Source of the DNA: Thiocapsa sp.
GTDB taxonomy: Bacteria; Pseudomonadota; Gammaproteobacteria; Chromatiales; Chromatiaceae
DNA length: 64,000 nt
Assembly: GCF_018399035.1 (NCBI RefSeq)
Contig: NZ_CP073760.1
Coordinates: 620,001-684,000, forward strand
Direction: 5' to 3'
Shown: positions 43,492-52,898 of the stretch, in pieces
Numbering within the stretch: the first letter of the stretch is position 1
Layout: the number at the start of each line of letters is the position of its first letter
The notes under the pieces: model-generated
What the model was told of the DNA's origin: nothing
The model's database searches: none
The model's input: only the letters and a program-made list of their open reading frames with translations
Program-made: the position numbers and the translations under genes

Positions 43492-44532
43492 ATGGGCAAG
43501 GGTCATATCGATCACCACCACACACAACAGAAAATGATACGCGGAGGACGTACGCAACCGCGAGGAATTCTTTACCGCTTGGCTCGCGGTGCAGATGGCG
43601 GACTCGTGGACGCGCAAAGCCTGTCAAGTAACGCTCGGGGTGCGGGGTATTCGTGCATCGCTTGCGGTGCGCCTATGATACCGAAGCTCGGTGAAGAGAG
43701 GTCGAAACATTTCGCTCACGGCACTGGGAAGTCATGCTCGGGCGAGACGTACCTTCACCGCCTGGCCAAGGAGTGTTTCGCGGAAGGATTTAGGCGGCTG
43801 CGGGAGGAGGGTCGAGCCTGTCGGGTTATGTATCCAGCGAAGGCGTGTTGCCCCGTGTCGTCTTCTTCTTGCCCTGATGGGGAGTGGCCCGTGGATCTAG
43901 CGCGGTTTGACCAGTTGCAGATCGAGGGGCCGGTTCAAGGGTGTATCGCGGATGTGCTGCTAACGCAGTCATCAACAGGACGAGCTTTGGCCGTTGAGAT
44001 CTGGGTGACGCATGAATGCGAGCAAGAGAAGGTCGCGAAAGGCTTCCCGATCTTGGAGGTGAAGATCGTGGATGAGGCGGGGGCTTTGTCTTTGGCGTCA
44101 GGGACGTTATCCGGGACCCAGTACCGGGTCCTGAACTTCCCGACACGTCGGCCGGTTGCGTCATATTCCTGCAGGGATTGCCAGGGTGTTGACCTGTTCG
44201 TCGTCCACCGGTCGGGGAAGCCTATTCTGATTTCTGGTTATCACGGTGAGCCTCTTGCGGGTTCGCCGGTATTCCAGCGGAGCATGGGGTTCCCTGCATA
44301 CCGAGAGGTCGTTTTCGGAAGACGCTTCTTTGAAGGCTTGTGCTTGGCTTTGGAGGCAGGGGTCAAGGTTGTTTGGCGCCCGCCAAATAGGCGCGTTTGG
44401 GAAAATCTGTCAAGGTGGCTGGAATTTTTCCCAGATCCGGTCCGTGAAGAAAGGGTTCAGCAGCTCGAAACAGGGCTCGAAATCCAGATCCGGCAATTCA
44501 CTGGCCGCGCGTCGGCGTCCTATCGCCGCTAG
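43492..44532 (+). CDS. CoiA-like putative nuclease
   Basis: The protein has about 346 residues; the start is uncertain (ATG at 43492, or 43534, or a TTG at 43480). The N-terminus resembles CoiA-family proteins: a zinc site in YSCIACGAPM (C55, C58), the KHFAH motif (H73, H76) and CSGETYLHRLAKE. It is followed by a PD-(D/E)XK-like core with an Asp in GCIADVLL and a Glu in ALAVEIWVTHE. A second CxxC (YSCRDCQG) lies near residue 225. CoiA was first linked to competence, and similar nucleases are common on mobile elements. The gene is moderately GC-poor and stands alone. A DNA-processing or restriction role is likely; its partner is unknown. Confidence 0.65.
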   Translation: MGKGHIDHHHTQQKMIRGGRTQPRGILYRLARGADGGLVDAQSLSSNARGAGYSCIACGAPMIPKLGEERSKHFAHGTGKSCSGETYLHRLAKECFAEGFRRLREEGRACRVMYPAKACCPVSSSSCPDGEWPVDLARFDQLQIEGPVQGCIADVLLTQSSTGRALAVEIWVTHECEQEKVAKGFPILEVKIVDEAGALSLASGTLSGTQYRVLNFPTRRPVASYSCRDCQGVDLFVVHRSGKPILISGYHGEPLAGSPVFQRSMGFPAYREVVFGRRFFEGLCLALEAGVKVVWRPPNRRVWENLSRWLEFFPDPVREERVQQLETGLEIQIRQFTGRASASYRR

Positions 44533-44636
44533 AATAGGGGTCGCTCGCCAGCCGAACTCCATTGGCAGCTACGGGTTGTGAGCGATCTGCCTGAACTGGG
44601 TCGCCGACTCTCCGCTCGCCGCGTTATGTGAAGGTC

Positions 44637-45375
44637 TCAAATCTCTAGCAACCGCTCCCGCAACCGCGTCAACCGCCCGGCCCCGGTCTGCTTCACCGCC
44701 ATGGCGAGCGCCTTGGGTTGAGCAATCAGCACCACCAACCGCTTGCCGCGGGTCACGGCGGTGTAGAGCAGGTTGCGCTGCAGCAGGGTGTAATGCTGGG
44801 TCGCCAGCGGGATGACCACCGCCGGGTACTCCGAGCCCTGGGCCTTGTGCATGCTGGTGGCATAGGCGAGCGCGAGGGCGTCGAGCTCGCCGGTCTCGTA
44901 GGCGACGGGGCGCCCGTCGAAGTCGATGGTCAGAAGCCCTTCTTCGAGATCGATCGTGCGGATTCGCCCGATGTCGCCGTTGAAGACCTCCTTGTCGTAG
45001 TCGTTCACCAACTGTACGACCTTGTCGCCGGGGGCATAGGTCCAACCGAAGCGCTTGATGCGCGGTTGGGCCTCCGGGTTCAGCGCCGCCTGCAAGGCGA
45101 CGTTGAGCGCGCGCGTTCCGAGACCGCCGCGGTTCATCGGGGTCAACACCTGGATGTCGCGCATCGGATCCAGGCCGAAGCGCGCCGGGATGCGCTCGGT
45201 CACCACCCGCAGGAGCCGCTCGTGCATCGCCTCAGGGGTGTCGACCCGAATCAGATGAAAGTCGCTGACCGGGCCGTCCGGGGCCGCCGGTTCGGGCAGG
45301 TGTCCGGCGTTGATGCGGAGGGGGCGCAAGAAGACGACGTCGCCGCAGGGCAGGGCGAGCTCCCCCGTTTTGTGC
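44637..45375 (-). pseudogene. RecD2-type helicase, C-terminal remnant
   Basis: The frame encodes only the last third of a RecD2/TraA-like helicase: FGLDPMRDIQVLTPMNRG, the SH3-like NGDIGRIRTID, TSMHKAQGSEYPAVVIP and LLYTAVTRGKR, which are motifs V-VI and the UvrD_C2 end. The Walker A and motifs II-III that belong upstream are missing. Family similarity starts near 45375, just after the end of an unrelated secreted-protein gene. RecD2 is normally about 730 residues; about 245 remain. A TTG at 45329 could start a 230-residue product, but ATPase activity is impossible. Confidence 0.82.
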
Positions 45376-45419
45376 GGACCGCGACGACTCCGCCAGTGGT
45401 GGCCCGAAACACGGAGCGG

Positions 45420-45869
45420 TCAGCGTTCGACGAACGTCGTCCCGTTCCAACGCATCGGATTCGGGCTGCCGTCGTCGGACGTGAGCGCGATGACGGGCGG
45501 CTCGCCCGCACCGATGCTCGCCCCGTTCGCCATGACCTCGGTGTTGTGACTCAAGCGCCCGCCTTGGCGCACGTAGGGCACGACCAGGCAGGTGCGGATC
45601 CCGCAAAAGCCGCTGCGTCCCCCGGAGCGGCAGGCGAGTCCGTCATGGGAGATCAGCAGATCCGACGCGCCGTCGCCGGTCAGATCGCGCTCGACGATTG
45701 CGTCGGGTGCGAATTGCCCGGTACCCTCGGCACCGCAGCCCTCGGCGATCTGCGCCGCAATCAAGGATCGGGCGTCCGGGGATGCGGCGAGCACGGGCGG
45801 CAGCAGGAACGTCAGCAGGGCGCCGACGGCGAGACGAGCGGCGTAGCGGGACGGGTACGAGAAGGTCAT
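45420..45869 (-). CDS. Secreted protein of unknown function
   Basis: This 149-residue protein has a clear signal peptide (residues 1-29, hydrophobic AVGALLTFLLPPVLA). The mature part has three or four cysteines (EGCGAEG, LACRSGG, GFCGIRTC) and the metal-loop-like RDLTGDGASDLLI, an FG-GAP/EF-hand-like pattern seen in small periplasmic proteins. No family is named with confidence. It lies head-to-head with the LprI-like gene, with about 125 bp between their starts that probably hold promoters for both. Confidence 0.72.
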   Translation of the reverse strand: MTFSYPSRYAARLAVGALLTFLLPPVLAASPDARSLIAAQIAEGCGAEGTGQFAPDAIVERDLTGDGASDLLISHDGLACRSGGRSGFCGIRTCLVVPYVRQGGRLSHNTEVMANGASIGAGEPPVIALTSDDGSPNPMRWNGTTFVER

Positions 45870-45994
45870 CATGTCGGCTCCGAGGGCTCGGCTGGTGAAG
45901 GAACATCGGCCGGTCGGCGCGCGCCTTGTCGCGCCTCGTCGACACGCGGCGCTGCCTGCCGAATCCGAATCGCTTCCTTGCGGGAGAGTACTCG

Positions 45995-46387
45995 ATGATA
46001 CGACTGAACCTGTTTCTGTCCATGCTGTTGGCGGTTGCTGCGACTCAGGCGCAGACCCAACTCGATCTGAACCAGGGTGCCTGTGCCGAGCTGGACGCAG
46101 CCGATGCCGAGCTGAACCGCACCTACCAAGACATCCTCACGCGCTATCGCGGCGAGACGTTGTTTCTCGCCAAGCTCAAGACCGCGCAGCGTGCCTGGAT
46201 CGCCTTTCGGGACGCCGAGCTGGAGGCGATCTATCCGGCCGCCGAAAAGCGAATCGAGTACGGTTCCATCTATCCCATGTGCCGGTGCACCGTGCTGGCC
46301 GATCTGACGACCCGACGCACCGCGCAGTTGAAGACGTGGCTGGATCCGGAGGAGGGCGATCCCTGCAGTGGCAGTCGCAGGCCCTAG
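45995..46387 (+). CDS. LprI/DUF1311-like lysozyme-inhibitor-type protein
   Basis: This 130-residue exported protein has a signal peptide (about 1-20, LFLSMLLAVAATQAQ). The mature domain has the LprI_N pattern: a first Cys in QGACAELDAADAELNRTYQD, the KTAQRAWIAFRDAELEAIYP helix with conserved W and RD-E, and C-terminal cysteines in PMCRCTVLADLTTRRT. Members inhibit lysozyme or sit in the periplasm with unknown role. The ATG at 45995 follows GGGAG; an upstream in-frame ATG at 45926 adds a non-signal leader and is rejected. Confidence 0.85.
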   Translation: MIRLNLFLSMLLAVAATQAQTQLDLNQGACAELDAADAELNRTYQDILTRYRGETLFLAKLKTAQRAWIAFRDAELEAIYPAAEKRIEYGSIYPMCRCTVLADLTTRRTAQLKTWLDPEEGDPCSGSRRP

Positions 46388-46599
46388 CTCGCGTGGGAAC
46401 GACTCATGCGCTGTCGCGCATCGGGCGGTGCGTGTCATCGGGTCCGGTGTCATCCCTGCTCGATCTCGACCCCAGTTTGATCCTGATCCAACGACGCCGA
46501 TGCCCATGACTGCATCGACGGGCGGTCCGCGAGGAAGCTCTTTAGCAAGCTCGACGATTTGAAGCTCGGTCGGGCCGGTAGATCGCCGAGCGCACCGTG

Positions 46600-47322
46600 C
46601 TACCGGATTGCCACCAACGGCGCGTTACCGCTGTCGGCGCTCAACTCCAGGGTCGGGCTGATGGAGATCATGAACGGGAGGGAGCCCTCCAGTCGGAACG
46701 GATACAGCGCGGTCGCCGCTTGCAGTGCAGCCACGGGCAAGGCTCTGCCGGCATACCGAATCGCGCCTTCGATCAGCCAAGTGACCAGTGTCTCGTCGCG
46801 GATCATCAACGGCTCGCGCCGAACGATGCGGCGACCCTCGTCGGTGCGCACGATGCCGGCCCAGCTGGCCTGCGTCTGAATCACCCGGTTGGTGGCACGA
46901 TAGGCGGTCTCGCGCTCGCCGTAGGTCTCCGCCATGCGGCGCTGGACCTCGATGGTCGTGCAGTCGCCTTGAATGGCCGAGAGCCGCCCGATCACTTCCG
47001 CCACCTTGCCGAAGAAGGGGTAGGCCGTGATCGCCATCCCCCAGCAGAGTGCCGGGAGCGCGGCATCGGATGTCGCGCGCGCGATGGCGGCCCCGCGGTC
47101 GGCGAAGTCGCTGAGCTCGGGCCGTGGCTCCAGCCACAAGCCTTTCAGAACACTGCGGCTCTTCTTCCGGGACGCCGCGCCTGGCTCCGCCGACTGGAGC
47201 ATGGCGTCCAGGGTTTCCAAGCTGTCTTGACCGTTGCGCACCCGCAGCGCGCATTGCGCCCAATCGAGCGGAACGAATCGATCGAAGCCGATTTGGGGCG
47301 GGATGTTCGGACGCTTGCTCAA
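46600..47322 (-). CDS. brxA: BREX protein BrxA (DUF1819-like)
   Basis: The protein has 240 residues from a TTG that overlaps the pglZ stop (TTGA). It is helical, with the DUF1819-type middle SDAALPALCWGMAITAYPFF followed by a winged part (QRRMAETYGERETAYRATNR) and a C-terminal LPFMISISPTLELS. BrxA is a small DNA-binding protein of the NusB-like fold and the last gene in type 3 BREX. Long frames upstream of the TTG are shadows of pglZ. The assignment relies on position as much as on sequence. Confidence 0.82.
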   Translation of the reverse strand: MSKRPNIPPQIGFDRFVPLDWAQCALRVRNGQDSLETLDAMLQSAEPGAASRKKSRSVLKGLWLEPRPELSDFADRGAAIARATSDAALPALCWGMAITAYPFFGKVAEVIGRLSAIQGDCTTIEVQRRMAETYGERETAYRATNRVIQTQASWAGIVRTDEGRRIVRREPLMIRDETLVTWLIEGAIRYAGRALPVAALQAATALYPFRLEGSLPFMISISPTLELSADSGNAPLVAIR

Positions 47323-49313
47323 CGGGTGCGACTCACCTTGACGAAGGGGACAATCAGCTCCTCGACTGCAAGGCCGCCATGAGCCACCAGCCGCTCGTCC
47401 TTCGGCACGAAGGCCGTGCGGCCGCCCGCGAAGAGCGGGAGGAAGTCCGGCGGCAGCGCCGGGGTCGCCAGGCTTGCCGTGCCGGGAAACGCCTGAGCCG
47501 ATGCGGTGCGCAGCGCCTCGGTTCGATACACCCGAACCCGCTCGCCGGCCATATCGACGATCACGCCTTCTTGGGGTCGACCGATTCCGACGGCCGCGAC
47601 ATTGCCGTGATCGGCAGTGACATAGACCTGGAAACCGGCATCGAGCAAGCCCGTGAACAGCCGATCGGCAAAGCCGGTGTCGCACCAGTCACGGATCTGG
47701 CCCGCGACGCTGGCCTTGCCGAGGAAAGCGCCATGGGCCATCTTGTCGACGGTATCGACGACGATCCCGGCGACCTTCACCGCAGAGTCGGCGAGCGCTT
47801 CGAGCAAGGCGTCGAGCTGGGCGTTCTCGCGGATGCTCTTGCGATAGATCACGGCGGACGCCGGCAAGCCCTCATCCTTCCAGAAGCGCTCCCAGAGTTG
47901 CGGCTCGCGGCCGGTGGTCTCGATCGAATCGGCCAGCTCTCGCGGCTGCATCCCGGCAAACAGTGCTTGCCGGGACACCGAGGTCAGGGTCGGCAGCCAG
48001 GCAAAGCAGGCGCCTTCGTCGAACGCCAGCCTCGGGGCACGCTCGGCGAGTCGTTCTCGGATCTCGATCCAATCGTCGATCGCCAGGCCATCGAACACCA
48101 GCAACGCGAGCTTGGTTTCACCCGCACTACGGCGCAAGGCAAGAAAACGCGGCACATGATGCACCATGACCGGTGCACCCGCGACCGGCAGCGACGGCAG
48201 ATTCCAGTAATGTGCATCGAGCCATGACAGCAGGCTGGCGTCGGCCTCCCGTTGCACGCGCTCAAGCAGGTCCCGGAGCGGCTCGGCGTATCCGGCGCCA
48301 AGCCGACGGAACCGCACCAGGATCTCCCCGAGTCGCTTGGCGAAGGCACCCCAATCCCGATGTGTCGCCGCCATCGTCGGCAGGCCGTCCAGGAGGGCTT
48401 GCAGACCCTCGGCCACCAGCCGTTGCAGCGCCGCCGGATCCTTCAGGATGCCGACCGCCGCCCAGACCGGAAGGTCCGACGGGACATGTCCGACCAAGAG
48501 TGGATGGAGACTTCCGTCCAGAAACATCGACTCCACCAGCACCCGAATCTCCGGATGCGCGAACGGGATCTCGATCCGCACTGCGGGCCCGCGCGTCATG
48601 GTCTCCGCAATGCGGGAGCCCTGGATGCCGAGGCCCTGTAACTCGCTGGTCCAGGCGTCCTGGACGGTACGCAGCAGCAGCCCCGACGACGAGAAGAGTG
48701 CGCGAACGGGCAGTCCCGTGAACACCGGATTGGTGCTCAGGATGCTCTCGACATGCTCGGCCAAGACCTCGGGCAACGTGACATGCCGGCGATGAAGCCG
48801 CAGCAGCTCGCGCCAGAGGTCTTCCGAACGCTCGATCAGGTGCGGAGCCAGACGGAAGACGTGAAGGAGGATGAAGTCTTTGGTCGCCACCTCGCCCAAG
48901 GTCTGCGACGCATGCCGCGCCTGGGCGTCGAACAAGGTGGCCCGGTGCGTCGCATCGATCCGACGCACGACAGCGTAGCTCAAGCGCGGAAACAGATTCG
49001 CCAGGCTCAGAGCGGCGATGCGCGCTTGGCGCAGATAATCCCAGGGCAGATCGGCGCACTCGGCGGAGCGCCGATGCAGGACCAGCGCCGGGCGAGCGCC
49101 GGACTCGCCGCGGTCCCACGGCGTGCGATAGCGTTCTTCATAGTCGGTACGAAAGCCGATCGAATCGTCGAACGGCAGCACCTCGAACCCGCGCGACTGC
49201 AGCTCGGCGAGAATCTCCTCGTCGAGCAGCACGTCATCCGGATCCGCGGCGATCCAGAGCCGCGAGAGGTCGGGCGGAAACTCGCTCAGGATCCGCTCGC
49301 TCCATGCGCTCAT
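47319..49313 (-). CDS. pglZ: BREX protein PglZ (alkaline phosphatase superfamily)
   Basis: The protein has 664 residues. A PglZ domain fills the C-terminal half: KLALLVFDGLAIDDW near 425 supplies the first metal ligand, and YVTADHGNVAAVG near 585 supplies the Asp/His ligands. Between them lie TLTSVSRQALFAG and the long helical insertion usual for PglZ. The N-terminal half is helical and specific to BREX. The ATG at 49313 overlaps the brxHII stop (ATGA), and the TTG of brxA overlaps its end, so brxHII-pglZ-brxA form one coupled block. It is essential for BREX defence and methylation in studied systems. Confidence 0.93.
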   Translation of the reverse strand: MSAWSERILSEFPPDLSRLWIAADPDDVLLDEEILAELQSRGFEVLPFDDSIGFRTDYEERYRTPWDRGESGARPALVLHRRSAECADLPWDYLRQARIAALSLANLFPRLSYAVVRRIDATHRATLFDAQARHASQTLGEVATKDFILLHVFRLAPHLIERSEDLWRELLRLHRRHVTLPEVLAEHVESILSTNPVFTGLPVRALFSSSGLLLRTVQDAWTSELQGLGIQGSRIAETMTRGPAVRIEIPFAHPEIRVLVESMFLDGSLHPLLVGHVPSDLPVWAAVGILKDPAALQRLVAEGLQALLDGLPTMAATHRDWGAFAKRLGEILVRFRRLGAGYAEPLRDLLERVQREADASLLSWLDAHYWNLPSLPVAGAPVMVHHVPRFLALRRSAGETKLALLVFDGLAIDDWIEIRERLAERAPRLAFDEGACFAWLPTLTSVSRQALFAGMQPRELADSIETTGREPQLWERFWKDEGLPASAVIYRKSIRENAQLDALLEALADSAVKVAGIVVDTVDKMAHGAFLGKASVAGQIRDWCDTGFADRLFTGLLDAGFQVYVTADHGNVAAVGIGRPQEGVIVDMAGERVRVYRTEALRTASAQAFPGTASLATPALPPDFLPLFAGGRTAFVPKDERLVAHGGLAVEELIVPFVKVSRTR

Positions 49314-52240
49314 CGGCGATCTCCCTGGCCTGTCCGGCCGGTGTGCTCCCGTGAACACCTCTCCGTCGAACCCATGTCCGAGGAACCCGGGACCGGCCCC
49401 ACGCGCAGCAGCATCAGCGGCTCGAGCTCCGGAATGCTGGCCTCGGCATCATCGAGCGACGCCAACCGCAGCGCATGCTCCTGCTCCAATCGACGCCGAC
49501 GGTAAGCGCGCACCTCCGGCAGTCCGATCCGGCCCAGCGCCTGCCAGCGCGAATCAAAGGCGTCGCGCGCACGCTCTCGTGCCTCTCGGATGCGTTGTTG
49601 ATGGCTCTCCAGCAGGCCGGCGAAGATCTGCTCGCCTTGGCTCGTGGCCGCCTCACGGGACACTCCGAACGCCTGTTGCGCATCGCCGCCAACGTCGCAC
49701 CCGAGCCCGACCACCCGGATCTCCTCGGTCAGCAAAAGATCCCAGATGCGTCGCGCGGTCGGCATGAAGGTCCGCCCCTGATCGTTGACGAACACCGGAA
49801 GAAAACGCTTGCGGCTGAAGTCTTCCGCGAACACTGCAATCTCCCACAGGGACCAGACCCCGGCCACGGTCTCCGGCAGGCCATCGATCCAGACCTGTGC
49901 CAGCGGCTGACCGACCACGTAGCGCGGCAACTCGCCGATCAGTGCGCGGGTGCGCGGATCCTCCAGCGTCAGCCACTGTGCCTCCGGATGATCCTGCGCG
50001 GTGCGCGCATCGAAGCACACCGGGCTCGATTCAGAGCCATCCAGCCAGCGCAAGCGCCAGAACGGACCCTCCCGCGTGGCATCGCCCCCTCGCGCCGAGA
50101 GCCCTGTCGTGATCGCGCGTTCCAGCCAGAATTGGGCCGGGTGGTCACGCCAGCGGCGCGCATCGTCCGCGGAGAACACCTGCCCTTCGGCCAGCACTGC
50201 GCTGTCCATGCGTGACTCCGCCATCTTGTCGCGGATCCGGTCGAGCGCGGCATCGCACTCCTGCTCGATGGTTGCCGGGTCCTGAATGCCGCTCAGGTAC
50301 AGCGCGTCGAACAAGGGCTCGGTGTCGACCGAGTCCATCACGTCCGCGGCCTTGTCGACGCCGAGCTCCTTGGCGATCAACTCAAGCTTTTCCTCCAAGA
50401 CCTGGCGCACGCGCAGCTCGACCGTGTCTTCGAGCACGAAGTTGGTCGCCCGCACGACATGCCGCTGGCCGATGCGATCGACCCGCCCGATGCGCTGCTC
50501 GACACGCATCGGATTCCATGGCATGTCGAAATTCACGATGACATGGCAAAACTGCAGGTTCAGCCCCTCGCCTCCGGCGTCGGTGGAGATCATCACCCGC
50601 GACTCCCCGGCGAAAGCACGCTGGGCACGGGCACGCTCATCCAGGTCCATCCCGCCGTTGATCAACGCGATCGAAAAGCCGCGCGTCTCCAGATAATCGG
50701 CCAGCATGCGCTGTGTCGGCACGAACTCGGTAAACACCAGCACCTTCAACAGCGGATCGCCTTCCTCCTGTTGCAGCGTGTAGATCAGCTCCAGCAACGC
50801 CTCGGCCTTGGCATCGGTGCCGGCGGCCTCGGTCTCGCGCGCCAAATCAAGCAAAACGCCGACCTCAGCCTGCTCCCGAGCCAAACCGCCCCGGCTCTCG
50901 CTCGCGGCCTGGATAGCGATATCCACCTGCGCCTGACCATCCAGCTCGGCCCAGTCGTCCACGCCGGGGCTGCCCTGATCCGGACCCTCGAGCAGCGAGG
51001 CTTGGACGGGTGTTTCCCGGAGCACGGCGAGTCGCTTTTCCAGGGTGGTCCGAATCGCCGCGGTGCTGGAGGTCACCAGGCGTTGCATCAGGATCATCAG
51101 AAAGCCCACGTGGCGCTGCTGGTTCGCCATCGCCTGGTTCCAGCCGTGCCGGACATAGTCGGTCACCGCATCGTACAGACGACGCTGCGCCTGGTGCCGT
51201 GGTTGCCAGGCGACCGCTTGGAGCCGCGTCATCCGCGGCCTGAACAGGGGCTGACCCTCGGCGTCGATGGCCTCACGCTTCTCGGTGCGGATCACGAACC
51301 GACGCACGCGCTCGCGGGTCACACTGCCTTCATCGGGAAAGGACTCGCGATCCAGGAGCTGCATCAGACGCAGAAAGTGATCGCTCTTCCCTTGGTGTGG
51401 CGTGGCGGAGAGCAGCAGCAGATAGGGCGCGGCCTCGGCCAATGCAGCGCCGAGCCGATAGCGCGCGACCCGGTCCGTGCTGCCGCCCAGCCGATGGGAT
51501 TCGTCGACGATGACCAAGTCCCACGACGCCGCGACCAGATCCTCGAAACGCTCCCGGTTGTAGGTCGCCAACTGTTCAAGGCTCCAGCCGCGTCGCCCTT
51601 CGAGCGGTTTCACGGCATCCAAGGAGCAGATCACTTGATCGTGAGCGAGCCAGAGATTGTCGTCTTCTCCGGCGGCGCCGGCGCGCCAGGCCCGAAAGGC
51701 CGCAAGATCGGACGGCTCGATCAGCCGGAACGACTCGCCGAAATGCAGCCGCATCTCCGCCTGCCATTGCCGTACCAGCCCCTTGGGCGCGACCACCAGG
51801 ATCCGCCGTGCCAGACCGCGCAGCTTCAATTCACGCAGGATCAGTCCAGCCTCCACGGTCTTGCCGAGACCGACCTCATCGGCAAGCAAGAAGCGGATCC
51901 GCCCGCCGCCGCTTCCTCCAATCGCCCGATTCAACGCGTGGAGTTGATGGGGCAGAGGCACGACGCTCGATTGCATCGGCGCCAACAGCAGGTTGTCTTC
52001 CAAGGCGTCGAGCAGCTTCGCGGCGGCCGCCGTGTGCAGGATCTGATTCACCGTCGGCTCGGCGGCATCCAGCAATCCGAGATCCTGCGAGCGAACGCGG
52101 ATGACGGCGTCCTTGGTCGGCAACCACACCCGATAGGCGACATCGCCCCACATCTCCTGGCGATCCAGGATGCGGCAGGGTGTTGCCTGGCGGCTGTGCC
52201 AACACCAGTCGCCGATGCCCCAAGGCTGCCCGCGATCCAT
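49310..52240 (-). CDS. brxHII: BREX SNF2-type helicase BrxHII
   Basis: This 976-residue Swi2/Snf2 superfamily 2 ATPase has Walker A LLADEVGLGKT (118-128), the Walker B box VIVDESHRLGG, motif III LLLSATPHQGK and motifs V-VI in DAGGEGLNLQFCHVIVNFDM and RIGRVDRIGQ. The helical C-terminal part extends some 300 residues. BrxHII is the hallmark helicase of type 3 BREX. The ATG at 52240 begins two bases after the DUF4276 stop. An upstream in-frame extension to 52348 runs inside that gene and is rejected. Confidence 0.93.
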   Translation of the reverse strand: MDRGQPWGIGDWCWHSRQATPCRILDRQEMWGDVAYRVWLPTKDAVIRVRSQDLGLLDAAEPTVNQILHTAAAAKLLDALEDNLLLAPMQSSVVPLPHQLHALNRAIGGSGGGRIRFLLADEVGLGKTVEAGLILRELKLRGLARRILVVAPKGLVRQWQAEMRLHFGESFRLIEPSDLAAFRAWRAGAAGEDDNLWLAHDQVICSLDAVKPLEGRRGWSLEQLATYNRERFEDLVAASWDLVIVDESHRLGGSTDRVARYRLGAALAEAAPYLLLLSATPHQGKSDHFLRLMQLLDRESFPDEGSVTRERVRRFVIRTEKREAIDAEGQPLFRPRMTRLQAVAWQPRHQAQRRLYDAVTDYVRHGWNQAMANQQRHVGFLMILMQRLVTSSTAAIRTTLEKRLAVLRETPVQASLLEGPDQGSPGVDDWAELDGQAQVDIAIQAASESRGGLAREQAEVGVLLDLARETEAAGTDAKAEALLELIYTLQQEEGDPLLKVLVFTEFVPTQRMLADYLETRGFSIALINGGMDLDERARAQRAFAGESRVMISTDAGGEGLNLQFCHVIVNFDMPWNPMRVEQRIGRVDRIGQRHVVRATNFVLEDTVELRVRQVLEEKLELIAKELGVDKAADVMDSVDTEPLFDALYLSGIQDPATIEQECDAALDRIRDKMAESRMDSAVLAEGQVFSADDARRWRDHPAQFWLERAITTGLSARGGDATREGPFWRLRWLDGSESSPVCFDARTAQDHPEAQWLTLEDPRTRALIGELPRYVVGQPLAQVWIDGLPETVAGVWSLWEIAVFAEDFSRKRFLPVFVNDQGRTFMPTARRIWDLLLTEEIRVVGLGCDVGGDAQQAFGVSREAATSQGEQIFAGLLESHQQRIREARERARDAFDSRWQALGRIGLPEVRAYRRRRLEQEHALRLASLDDAEASIPELEPLMLLRVGPVPGSSDMGSTERCSREHTGRTGQGDRR

Positions 52241-52242
52241 CG

Positions 52243-52896
52243 TCAGGTGATCTCCGCGATCAGGCTCCGCAACCCGTCGCGCAGCTTGCGGAAGCTCGGA
52301 GAGGTGTTGGTTTCGATATCCATGAATGGCCCGATCCGCTCGGCCCATTCATGCTTGATCTGACCCGGCAGCGGCCAGCCGGCCTTCTTGATCGCCATCC
52401 GACCCCCAGGGTAGATGGCATCCGCAAGCGTCTCCCAAGTCTCGCAAACACTGTCTTGGACATAGCCATCGAGCAGCTTGAGCTTGGCCTGAGGGTAGGC
52501 CTGTTCCAGAGCCGCCCGGTCGCCCAGATACCATGCCTCGACTTCCTCGATCGCCAAACGGAACAGCGTCCGCGGTGCCGGATCACATCGCGCAGCCAAC
52601 GCCTTCAGCTCTTGAAGAAATGCAACGCAATCCCGGCGATCGCTGTCCACGACCACCACCACGGCGTCGATACCGGGTGTCTTGCCGTATCCGCACAGGA
52701 TTCTCGGCAGCTGGTCCAACAGGATGCGCTTTGCCGGATCGGCGGAGGCTCTCAAGCCGGCCGGGATGCGGCCAATCCCCTTGTAGGTATGCGACCGCCA
52801 GGTATGCGGTTCGCCTTGAGGGCCAAGGATCTTCGGGAGCAGGCAAGCCAGCAGCCGCTCCCCCGAGCTGTCTTCCACCAGGATCTCGATGTGCAT
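52243..52896 (-). CDS. DUF4276 TOPRIM-like protein
   Basis: The protein has 217 residues. MHIEILVEDSSGER carries the TOPRIM Glu (E8), and AVVVVVDSDRRDC carries the D-x-D pair (D84, D86). The FRLAIEEVEAWYLGD segment is typical of DUF4276, a family usually coupled to AAA/ABC-type ATPases. It starts two bases after the end of the adjacent ATPase gene and ends two bases before brxHII, so it is inserted inside the BREX operon. As in other ATPase+TOPRIM pairs, it is probably the nuclease effector gated by the ATPase. Confidence 0.85.
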   Translation of the reverse strand: MHIEILVEDSSGERLLACLLPKILGPQGEPHTWRSHTYKGIGRIPAGLRASADPAKRILLDQLPRILCGYGKTPGIDAVVVVVDSDRRDCVAFLQELKALAARCDPAPRTLFRLAIEEVEAWYLGDRAALEQAYPQAKLKLLDGYVQDSVCETWETLADAIYPGGRMAIKKAGWPLPGQIKHEWAERIGPFMDIETNTSPSFRKLRDGLRSLIAEIT

Positions 52897-52898
52897 CC

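Noticed and set aside
46575..46606. CCGGTAG...CTACCGG inverted repeat at the end of brxA considered as a terminator
   Set aside because: The stem is seven pairs with an 18-base loop and no T-run follows on either strand, so a terminator call is not supported.
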